From NCBI GenBank assembly GCA_913041905.1, contig CAJWJQ010000002.1:1-48404 (forward strand): DNA of 48,404 nt, written 5' to 3'. Each line of letters opens with the position of its first letter. The stretch's first letter is position 1. Made by a program: the position numbers and the translations under genes. The notes under the pieces were generated by a model. It was not told where the DNA came from. It searched no databases and was given only the letters and a program-made list of their open reading frames with translations. Source of the stretch: GCA-2718845 sp913041905. Its GTDB lineage: Bacteria; Pseudomonadota; Gammaproteobacteria; GCA-002705445; GCA-002716945. This document shows positions 17,092-23,461 of the stretch, piece after piece.

Positions 17092-17982
17092 ATGGATGAA
17101 AAAAAACCTCATAGTGAAATCGGATTTATTGGTCTTGGAATTATGGGAAAACCCATGGCTAAAAACCTTGTAGATTCGGGTTTCAAAGTATATTTTTTTG
17201 CTAGGAAACAAAAAATAATAAAAGAGATGGTTTCATATGGTGGCAAGTATCTTAATAAAATTCAAGATATTTCTCAAAAATGTAAAGTTATATTTTTAAA
17301 TTTACCAAATTCTAAAGATGTAAAAAACGTAGTGCTGAGTAAAAATGGGTTATGGCATAACCTACAAAAAAATACAATTATTATTGATATGAGCACTATA
17401 TCTCCTGAAACAACAAAAGAGGTTTTTAAAAAACTAAAAACTAAAAATGTTTTTTTAATTGATGCTCCTGTTTCTGGAGGTGAAATGGGGGCCATTAATG
17501 GTGATTTATCTATTATGGTTGGTGGTAATAAAAAAATATATAATAAAATAAAAAGTTTATTATCAATACTAGGTAAAAATATTACATATATTGGTCCCAC
17601 AGGTTCTGGACAAATAACAAAAGCGTGTAATCAAATACTTGTCGCTGGAACAATGGTTGCGGTAAGCGAAATATTTCTATTAGCTAAAAAATCAAAATGT
17701 AATTTAAATTTGATACAAAAAGCTTTATTGGGAGGTTTTGCAAATAGTAAAATATTAGATATTCATGGCAAAAGAATGATTAAAAAAAACTATAAGCCAG
17801 GCTTTAAAACTAGGCTGCATTTAAAAGATTTAAACATAGCTTTAAATCTTTCAAAGAATTTAAACATTGACTTAAAAAGTGCTAAATATTCTAAAAAACT
17901 TATGTTAAGTGCAGTAAACAGTGGTGAACAAAACAAGGATTCTTCAATAATTAATAAAATAATACAAAAAAATAATAAATAA
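17092..17982 (+). CDS. NAD(P)-dependent 3-hydroxyisobutyrate dehydrogenase-family oxidoreductase
   Basis: Beta-hydroxyacid dehydrogenase family. The NAD(P) site is IGFIGLGIMGKPMAKNL near the N terminus, the substrate motif is DAPVSGGEMGAINGDLSIMV, and the catalytic Lys sits in SGQITKACNQIL. Substrate cannot be told from sequence; tartronate semialdehyde reductase or 3-hydroxyisobutyrate dehydrogenase are options. I chose ATG 17092 because it precedes the nucleotide fold by the usual distance. ATG 17059 is in frame and also possible, and further extension would run into holA. It is unusually Lys-rich. TATACA stands about 10 bases before the start and there is no Shine-Dalgarno sequence. Confidence 0.88.
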   Translation: MDEKKPHSEIGFIGLGIMGKPMAKNLVDSGFKVYFFARKQKIIKEMVSYGGKYLNKIQDISQKCKVIFLNLPNSKDVKNVVLSKNGLWHNLQKNTIIIDMSTISPETTKEVFKKLKTKNVFLIDAPVSGGEMGAINGDLSIMVGGNKKIYNKIKSLLSILGKNITYIGPTGSGQITKACNQILVAGTMVAVSEIFLLAKKSKCNLNLIQKALLGGFANSKILDIHGKRMIKKNYKPGFKTRLHLKDLNIALNLSKNLNIDLKSAKYSKKLMLSAVNSGEQNKDSSIINKIIQKNNK

Positions 17983-17994
17983 ATTTTTAAAAAA

Positions 17995-18020
17995 TATAAA
18001 CTTAGCATATACTGTTTATA
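17995..18020 (+). promoter_or_regulatory. promoter and palindrome overlapping the start of the Irr-like gene
   Basis: TATAAAC and GTTTATA form a perfect 7-base inverted repeat with a 12-base centre. Inside it is TATACT (18008-18013), a good -10 box whose expected transcription start falls on or next to the A of the ATG at 18020. No convincing -35 (TTTTAA at 17985-17990) and no Shine-Dalgarno sequence are seen. This fits a leaderless mRNA with a possible autoregulatory operator. Both are inferred. Confidence 0.4.
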
Positions 18021-18415
18021 TGAGAAAATTTGAAACTTTGTTAATAGAAAATAATATAACACCAACAAAGCAGCGACTTGATTTAGCAGAAATAGTATTT
18101 GTAAGGAATCAACATTTTACAGCAGCTGATTTGATTAATACTGCTAACGAATCTAAACTGTTTATTTCACAAGCAACAATTTATAACACACTATGTATAT
18201 TTGAAGAAAAGGGGTTGTTAAAAACAATAAATTTACAAAATGAGTGTAAATTCTACGACACGAACCTTAGCTCTCATCACCATGTTTATAATACTAGTGC
18301 AAATACTTTAACAGATATAAGTAATGACCAAATTAAGTTTTCTAAAAAACCTGATATACCCCAACACCTTGAGCTAGAAGCAACAGAAGTATTGATTAAA
18401 GTAAAAAATAAATAA
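18020..18415 (+). CDS. irr: Irr-like Fur-family transcriptional regulator
   Basis: A 131-residue Fur-superfamily repressor. The winged helix includes ITPTKQRLDLAEIVF and SQATIYNTLCIFEEKGLL. The sequence KFYDTNLSSHHHVY carries the HHH motif at residues 86-88, which in rhizobial Irr binds haem, and the C-terminal layout also matches Irr. The CxxC structural zinc sites of Fur are absent, as is the N-terminal haem regulatory motif of Bradyrhizobium Irr. It lies beside the rubrerythrin/DUF3501 operon, whose promoter has an ICE-like site at 20818-20836. Irr is best known from Alphaproteobacteria. The stop abuts the convergent DUF3501 gene. Confidence 0.85.
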   Translation: MRKFETLLIENNITPTKQRLDLAEIVFVRNQHFTAADLINTANESKLFISQATIYNTLCIFEEKGLLKTINLQNECKFYDTNLSSHHHVYNTSANTLTDISNDQIKFSKKPDIPQHLELEATEVLIKVKNK

Positions 18416-18997
18416 CTATAAAAAATCTTTGCGAAGAGATTGAGTAATTAGTTTGTCTATTTTTATAGAATCATTATAATCCTTATGATCACAACCTAAA
18501 AATATTTCGTAAGAATTCTGGAAACCACGAATACATTCTTCATCTAATTGAAATCTTAAGAAATGGACTGCGGATGTTTTTTTGTCATTTGACCTTTCTA
18601 AATCTTCGTCAGGGATTGCATATAATTTTTGTGAATTATCAACTGTAAGCCAAATATTATTTTCAATACCTTTCAATTTACTCAGCATTGTTTTTCTATG
18701 ATTTACATCTGAATACATAATTAACATAGTAGCCTTTAAATTATTGCCTTCGGGTATTAAAGGTTGGTAAGCGTTTATTTCATCCTGAATTTCTTCTTCG
18801 TTAAAAATTTTCTCAATTCTGAGCATTTCTTGCACCTGATATTTAATAGTTTCAAAATCTTCAAATAATAGAACTATGTGTTCTCCAATAGAGACCGCTC
18901 TATTTTTTTTATGATTAATTAAATTTGATTTAATAGTTTCTCTTTGTTTGTCATAATTCTCGAGAGATAATAAATCATTAGCTGTTAATTTACGCAT
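18416..18997 (-). CDS. DUF3501 family protein
   Basis: A 193-residue soluble protein matching DUF3501: an N-terminal LTANDLLSLENYDKQRET, then a central RIEKIFNEEEIQDEINAYQPLIPEGNNLKATMLI region and a later VHFLRFQL. Its function is unknown. The family is regularly found next to rubrerythrin and a GlpC-like Fe-S protein, as here, with an 8-base gap to the Fe-S gene. It is the last gene of the putative Irr-controlled operon. No metal-binding motif is obvious to me. Confidence 0.85.
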   Translation of the reverse strand: MRKLTANDLLSLENYDKQRETIKSNLINHKKNRAVSIGEHIVLLFEDFETIKYQVQEMLRIEKIFNEEEIQDEINAYQPLIPEGNNLKATMLIMYSDVNHRKTMLSKLKGIENNIWLTVDNSQKLYAIPDEDLERSNDKKTSAVHFLRFQLDEECIRGFQNSYEIFLGCDHKDYNDSIKIDKLITQSLRKDFL

Positions 18998-19005
18998 AAT
19001 TTTCT

Positions 19006-20310
19006 CTAATTTATCCCGTAGGCTCTTTTAAATAAACTAATTGGGTGTATTGGCGGGATTTTATTACCGACAGCATTTACAATATGATGCGCTGCTAACG
19101 TGCAATCACTGGTTAAAATTTCTGCTTTATCTTTATTAAATTCTCTTACTATTGGTTTTGCTATCTTTATCGCAATTTCATGAGTCTCTTTTTTAACACC
19201 ATAAGTTCCATCATGTCCAGAACATTTTTCTACAGCATTAACATTGGTATTTGGTATAAGTTCTAAAACTTTTTTAGTTACTTGTCCAATATTTTGCACT
19301 CTCTGATGGCATGCAACTTGATAAAAAATAGAGCCTAGATCTTGTTTAAAATCAATTTTAAGATTACCATCTTCATGAAGGTTTAATAGATATTCAAAAG
19401 GGTCATAAATTGAGTCTGCAATTTTTTTAATTTCTATATCATTAGGAAATAATAGTGGCAGTTCTTTTTTAAACATCAATACACACGAAGGGACTGGCGC
19501 TATAATTTTAAATCCTTTTTCAATATAACGCATTAATTTGACAGAATTTTGTTGTATTACTTTTTCTACTGTCGCCAAATCTCCTAATTCAAGTTTTGGC
19601 ATTCCGCAACATTGATCATCTTTTATAACTTCAATGTTAATATTATTGTGTTGTAATACTAACACTAAATCATCGATCACCTGTGGCTCATTATAATTAT
19701 GATAACAGGTTGTATATATCGCTACCTTATGTATAGAATTATCATTGCTTGAAAGTTTTTTAAATTTGGATTTAGCTGTTATAGCAGAAAATTTTGGCAA
19801 TACAGCATTTTTATGAATATGTAAAATTTTCTCTAACAAGATTCTAAAAGGTTTTAACTTATTAAAGAAATTAACTATGTGTGAAATAATTTTTCTAGAG
19901 AAAACTACACCTAAAAGATCGGTAGATGTTAATAATCTATCTCTAAAAGATGGTTTTAATTTATTAAATTTTATTGCTTTGCCTCTTAACATTAAGTGTG
20001 GGAAGTCAATTTTCCAATCATGAGGTGGCACATATGGGCATTTCGTCATAAAACATAAATCACATAAATAACAATGACTGATGACAGACTCAAAATCATT
20101 ATACTCTACCCCATCAACCTCAAACGTTTTCGAGTTATCTATTAGGTCAAATAATGTGGGGAAAGAGTTGCATAAACTAACACATCTTCTGCATCCATGA
20201 CATGCATCTGCAACCCTTCTTAATTCCTTTTCAAATAATTTTTCATTATAATAATCGGTATTTTTCCAATCGATAACATATCTTTCGGGTTTTTGTAGAC
20301 CACCTTCCAT
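19006..20310 (-). CDS. GlpC/HdrB-like (Fe-S)-binding oxidoreductase
   Basis: A 434-residue electron-transfer protein. The N-terminal ferredoxin-like part has Cys37-xx-Cys40-xx-Cys43-xxx-Cys47 and Cys80-xx-Cys83-xx-Cys86-xxxx-Cys91-Pro, enough for two 4Fe-4S clusters. The C-terminal half holds two CCG-type domains (QCCGMPKLELGD and the degenerate KCSGHDGTYGVKKE), as in GlpC and heterodisulfide reductase subunit B. There is no flavin domain and no transmembrane helix. It lies between rubrerythrin (65-base gap) and DUF3501 (8-base gap). A role as redox partner of the rubrerythrin is inferred; the real electron donor or acceptor is unknown. Confidence 0.88.
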   Translation of the reverse strand: MEGGLQKPERYVIDWKNTDYYNEKLFEKELRRVADACHGCRRCVSLCNSFPTLFDLIDNSKTFEVDGVEYNDFESVISHCYLCDLCFMTKCPYVPPHDWKIDFPHLMLRGKAIKFNKLKPSFRDRLLTSTDLLGVVFSRKIISHIVNFFNKLKPFRILLEKILHIHKNAVLPKFSAITAKSKFKKLSSNDNSIHKVAIYTTCYHNYNEPQVIDDLVLVLQHNNINIEVIKDDQCCGMPKLELGDLATVEKVIQQNSVKLMRYIEKGFKIIAPVPSCVLMFKKELPLLFPNDIEIKKIADSIYDPFEYLLNLHEDGNLKIDFKQDLGSIFYQVACHQRVQNIGQVTKKVLELIPNTNVNAVEKCSGHDGTYGVKKETHEIAIKIAKPIVREFNKDKAEILTSDCTLAAHHIVNAVGNKIPPIHPISLFKRAYGIN

Positions 20311-20375
20311 CGCTACTCCAGTCTTTTGGGTTTAATATATTGGCAGCTATCCTTAAAAAGAAAGTAAAAAATATT

Positions 20376-20795
20376 TTATGATATTGTCTCTAGAGCTTTA
20401 GCAAATCTATTTGCGTGCGATCTTTCAGCTTTTGCTAAAGTTTCAAACCAATCAGCTATTTCATCAAAACCTTCATCTCTAGCAATTTTGGCCATACCAG
20501 GATACATATCGCTATACTCATGCGTTTCACCAGCTATCGCTGCCTTAAGATTTGCACTGCTGTCTCCAATTGGTTCGCCAGTTGCAGGATCACCACATTC
20601 TTTTTCAAGATATTCCATATGTCCATGCGCATGTCCAGTTTCACCTTCAGCAGTTGATCGAAAAACTGCAGCAACATCGTTTTGACCTTCAACATCAGCT
20701 TTTGCTGCAAAATATAAATACCTTCTATTTGCTTGTGATTCACCAGAAAATGCATCTTTAAGACTTTGTTCAGTTTTGGAACCCTTTAAATTCAT
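20376..20795 (-). CDS. rubrerythrin (diiron domain only)
   Basis: A 139-residue ferritin-like diiron protein that probably reduces hydrogen peroxide. Both halves of the diiron site are visible: Glu19 in SGESQAN with the ETGH pair (Glu52, His55), then AGETHEYSDMYP and KAERSHANRF. The C-terminal rubredoxin domain of classical rubrerythrin is absent, so electrons must come from another protein. GGAG upstream of the ATG gives a strong ribosome binding site. Its codons are visibly less AT-biased than its neighbours', which fits high expression. It heads the operon under an ICE-like operator. Confidence 0.93.
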   Translation of the reverse strand: MNLKGSKTEQSLKDAFSGESQANRRYLYFAAKADVEGQNDVAAVFRSTAEGETGHAHGHMEYLEKECGDPATGEPIGDSSANLKAAIAGETHEYSDMYPGMAKIARDEGFDEIADWFETLAKAERSHANRFAKALETIS

Positions 20796-20817
20796 TTTAT
20801 TCTCCTTTTTTTAAATA

Positions 20818-20836
20818 ACTTAGAATCATTCTAAGT
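20818..20836. promoter_or_regulatory. Irr-box (ICE-like) palindrome
   Basis: ACTTAGAATCATTCTAAGT has 8-base arms that are exact inverted repeats around a 3-base centre. It contains TTAGAA-N3-TTCTAA, the core of the iron control element bound by Irr in Alphaproteobacteria. It overlaps the predicted -10 box of the rubrerythrin promoter, so bound Irr would block transcription. It also sits in the region shared with divergent pyrD. Confidence 0.7.
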
Positions 20837-20856
20837 CTAATTATAGCGGTTGTCAA
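20828..20856 (-). promoter_or_regulatory. sigma70-type promoter for the rubrerythrin operon
   Basis: On the minus strand a perfect -35 TTGACA (20856-20851) is followed after exactly 17 bases by TAGAAT (20833-20828) as the -10 box. The TAGAAT is part of the ICE-like palindrome. A second -10-like TATAAT lies at 20845-20840 but only 5 bases from TTGACA, so it would need a different -35. Confidence 0.6.
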
Positions 20857-20902
20857 TTGATGCATATAAAAAAAACACGGAAGTATGATAAACTAATATT
20901 TT

Positions 20903-21940
20903 ATGGAAATTAAAAAAATTTTTTTTTCGATATATAAACAGTTAATTTTTCTTCTACCTCCAGAAACAGCTCATTCTGTCACTTTGTCTATGGCAGAAAA
21001 AGTCTATAAATCATTTTTAAAAAATATAGTTTCTTCTAAAATAACAATTAATGAGAGAAAAGTTATGGGAATTACTTTCCCTAATATGCTTGGACTTGCT
21101 GCAGGTTTTGATAAAAACGGTGACTATTTAAATTTTATAAATAACATAGGATTAGGCTTTGTTGAGTTAGGCACGATAACACCAAAACCTCAGTACGGAA
21201 ATAACAAACCTAGAATATTTAGAGTTACCAGCGAAGAAGCAATTATTAATCATCTTGGTTTTAATAATAAAGGAGTATCTTACTTAAAAGAAAAACTTAG
21301 ACATTTTAATAGGAATATACCAATTGGTATAAATATTGGTAAAAATAGTAGTACTCCAATTGATAAAGCTTATGAAGACTATGAGTATTGTATGCATGAA
21401 ATTTTTGAATTTTCTGATTATCTTACGTTAAATATATCTTCACCTAATACTCTCAAGCTCAGAGAGCTTCATTCTAAAGATTATTTAGATAATTTTTTAA
21501 AAAAAATTAAAACCACTCATGAAAAATTATCAAAAAGATATAAAAAAAATGTTCCTTTATTACTAAAAATATCTCCAGATATTACTCAAGAAGATCTTGA
21601 TAATATTTGTAATTCTATAAAACATTATGGTATTGATGGTGTCATAGCAACAAATACTACTATAGATAAATCAATTCTAAAAAATAAAAAACTTTTAAGA
21701 TATAGTGGCGGTGTTAGTGGTATGCCGTTATTAACAAAATCTAATAAAATTATTGAATCATTAAAAAAACTTGTAGGAAGTAATGTGGCTATTATTGGTT
21801 GTGGAGGTGTATCATCAAAAGAAGCAGCTTTAAATAAGATTGCGTTAGGCTCTGATTTAATACAACTATACACGGGTCTTGTTTATTCAGGAACAAGTTT
21901 GATTCAAGAAATTACAGGTTTAAACAATAAGTCTATTTAG
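20903..21940 (+). CDS. pyrD: dihydroorotate dehydrogenase (quinone), class 2
   Basis: PyrD oxidises dihydroorotate to orotate in pyrimidine synthesis and passes electrons to quinone at the inner membrane. The 345-residue protein has the class-2 N-terminal membrane-association helices (LIFLLPPETAHSVTLSMAE), FMN-binding NMLGLAAGFDKNGDYL, the active-site NISSPNTLKLRELH (Ser base), and IGCGGVSSKEAALNKIALGS. It is divergent from rubrerythrin. There is no Shine-Dalgarno sequence before the ATG, and TATGAT at 20884-20889 could be a -10 giving a very short leader. The 3' end overlaps the convergent 93-residue gene by 8 bases. Confidence 0.95.
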   Translation: MEIKKIFFSIYKQLIFLLPPETAHSVTLSMAEKVYKSFLKNIVSSKITINERKVMGITFPNMLGLAAGFDKNGDYLNFINNIGLGFVELGTITPKPQYGNNKPRIFRVTSEEAIINHLGFNNKGVSYLKEKLRHFNRNIPIGINIGKNSSTPIDKAYEDYEYCMHEIFEFSDYLTLNISSPNTLKLRELHSKDYLDNFLKKIKTTHEKLSKRYKKNVPLLLKISPDITQEDLDNICNSIKHYGIDGVIATNTTIDKSILKNKKLLRYSGGVSGMPLLTKSNKIIESLKKLVGSNVAIIGCGGVSSKEAALNKIALGSDLIQLYTGLVYSGTSLIQEITGLNNKSI

Positions 21941-22214
21941 GTTTCCAGATTCCAAAGGCTTCTTGCTTATTGTCAGGTTGTTGGTTAGGTATATCTTGAA
22001 TTTGCTGTTTATATACATACCTAATAAAATCTAAAATCTGATTTAGTATTTCATCCTGTTGCTCTTTTGGTAAATTTGATGTAGCAATAATTGATCCTAC
22101 TACAGCTGATAAATATTGTGCAGCAAGAATAGGATCTTCATTAGCAGGCTCATAATCTACAAGCACTTTCTGCAATTCCTTAATTAATTCAGGTTTTAAA
22201 ACTATCTCGGTCAT
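21933..22214 (-). CDS. small protein of unknown function
   Basis: A 93-residue, mostly helical soluble protein: a central DPILAAQYLSAVVGSIIATS helix, an acidic second helix, a Gln/Pro-rich linker and a terminal EAFGIWKPK. I do not recognise the family. The sharp FGIWKP end looks like a conserved peptide. No Shine-Dalgarno sequence precedes the ATG. A TTGTAA-N18-TTATAC promoter would place the transcription start within a few bases of it. It is divergent from the glyoxalase-like gene and convergent with pyrD. Confidence 0.65.
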   Translation of the reverse strand: MTEIVLKPELIKELQKVLVDYEPANEDPILAAQYLSAVVGSIIATSNLPKEQQDEILNQILDFIRYVYKQQIQDIPNQQPDNKQEAFGIWKPK

Positions 22215-22225
22215 AAAATTATTGT

Positions 22226-22239
22226 ATAATGATAATCAT
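22226..22239. promoter_or_regulatory. Fur-box-like palindrome between divergent genes
   Basis: ATAATGATAATCAT matches 14 consecutive bases of the classical Fur consensus GATAATGATAATCATTATC. It lies between divergent genes at 22214 and 22265 and overlaps TATAAT (22225-22230), a likely -10 for the plus-strand gene. In such AT-rich DNA a chance match is possible, and no canonical Fur gene is in the window. Confidence 0.35.
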
Positions 22240-22264
22240 ATAAACTATTACAAATTAATTTAAT

Positions 22265-22960
22265 ATGCAAGATTTAAAATCTTATACAATAAAAACTTTT
22301 GAAGTTGGTCCGATGTTAAATTTCATATATTTAATAATTGATAATAGAACTAAATATACAGCAATCATAGATCCAGCTTGGGATTTATCTGAGATATACA
22401 AATATATTGATGACAATAATTTAATTTTACAAAAAATACTATTAACGCATAGTCATCATGATCATGTTAATGCTATTGATGAGATTCTAAAAATGTATGA
22501 CGTACCTGTGCACATAAATGATAAAGAAAGGTCTTTTTGGGGGGAAAATTATGATAATTTTTTAATAAATCATGGAGGCGATACAATAAAACTAGGCGAT
22601 TTAGATATTAAATCTATCCATAGCCCAGGACATACTCCAGGCTCTACATGTTATCACCTAGATAAAAATCTAATTGCTGGTGATACTCTTTTTGTTTTTG
22701 GCTGCGGGAGATGTGATTTACACGGAGGGAGCCCAGAAGAAATGTTTAAAACTTTGGGTCATATAAAATCATCGTTAGATAAAAATACAGTAATACTGCC
22801 AGGTCATAATTATTCAATAAAAAAAGAGTCTACTCTAAATGAAGAACTTATAGGTAATCCATTTTTTCATTTTACCCAATTAGAAAATTTTATCGAATAT
22901 AGAATGAAGGTGCATGATAACATACGATCATCCCCTTACTCTCCAGTAGAAAAAAAATAA
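22265..22960 (+). CDS. glyoxalase II-like metallo-beta-lactamase-fold hydrolase
   Basis: A 231-residue metallo-hydrolase of the GloB/YcbL group. The binuclear metal motif THSHHDH (His62, His64, Asp66, His67) is followed by HSPGHTPGSTCYHL, AGDTLFVFGCGRCDL and LPGHNYS. The C-terminal substrate-binding domain of true hydroxyacylglutathione hydrolase is missing or reduced, so hydrolysis of glutathione thioesters is probable but not certain. The ATG has no Shine-Dalgarno sequence. The gene ends 1 base before convergent lptE. Confidence 0.9.
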   Translation: MQDLKSYTIKTFEVGPMLNFIYLIIDNRTKYTAIIDPAWDLSEIYKYIDDNNLILQKILLTHSHHDHVNAIDEILKMYDVPVHINDKERSFWGENYDNFLINHGGDTIKLGDLDIKSIHSPGHTPGSTCYHLDKNLIAGDTLFVFGCGRCDLHGGSPEEMFKTLGHIKSSLDKNTVILPGHNYSIKKESTLNEELIGNPFFHFTQLENFIEYRMKVHDNIRSSPYSPVEKK

Positions 22961-22961
22961 A

Positions 22962-23459
22962 TTAATTATTATTGTTATTAATTTTAGCTATTAATTTATT
23001 AAAAATTAATGATGACGCTGTAGATATCATCTGATTTTGTATATATTTTTCTCTATCAGAATTTCCCATTATATTATTTTCATCAAATGAATAATCTCTA
23101 TACAAAACTATTGAATCAGACGATTTCCCAAGTGGAGAATTTATTTCAAAATTAACTGTATAAATAATCTCATATTCATTTACTCTGCCAGTAATATTTA
23201 TGGATAGTTGTCTTCGATTAAAGTTTTCTGATAAAATTATAATTCTATTTAGGTCCTTATTTTTACTATTTGTAACTTTTATATTATTACTAATTAAAAT
23301 TTTACTTATTGAGTTTACTATAGCGCTGTATTCATTTGCGCTAACTGATATTTCTTTAATGTTATTTGGTATATTAATATTTCCTCTTAAGGTATATCCA
23401 CATGATGTGATAATTAAGATTAGGCAAATTGGTAATAATTTTTTACAAAATAAATTCAT
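22962..23459 (-). CDS. lptE: LPS-assembly lipoprotein LptE
   Basis: LptE plugs the LptD barrel and helps place lipopolysaccharide in the outer leaflet. The 165-residue product has a lipoprotein signal peptide ending in the lipobox ITSC (Cys20), followed by GYTLRG, the classic LptE start, and the IPNNIKEISV strand. It is 2 bases downstream of leuS, the conserved leuS-lptE order. holA, the usual next gene, is elsewhere in this window. Confidence 0.9.
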   Translation of the reverse strand: MNLFCKKLLPICLILIITSCGYTLRGNINIPNNIKEISVSANEYSAIVNSISKILISNNIKVTNSKNKDLNRIIILSENFNRRQLSINITGRVNEYEIIYTVNFEINSPLGKSSDSIVLYRDYSFDENNIMGNSDREKYIQNQMISTASSLIFNKLIAKINNNNN

Positions 23460-23461
23460 TT

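Noticed and set aside
18301..18415. C-terminal truncation of the Irr-like regulator because it lacks the Fur CxxC sites
   Set aside because: Irr proteins normally lack those sites, and the ending matches the Irr layout.
20488..20761. Several open frames opposite or inside the rubrerythrin gene
   Set aside because: They are shadow frames of a highly expressed gene with unusual codon choice; no start signal and no family resemblance.
20840..20856. TTGACA with TATAAT only 5 bases away as the rubrerythrin promoter
   Set aside because: The spacing is impossible for one sigma70 promoter; TTGACA-N17-TAGAAT fits instead.
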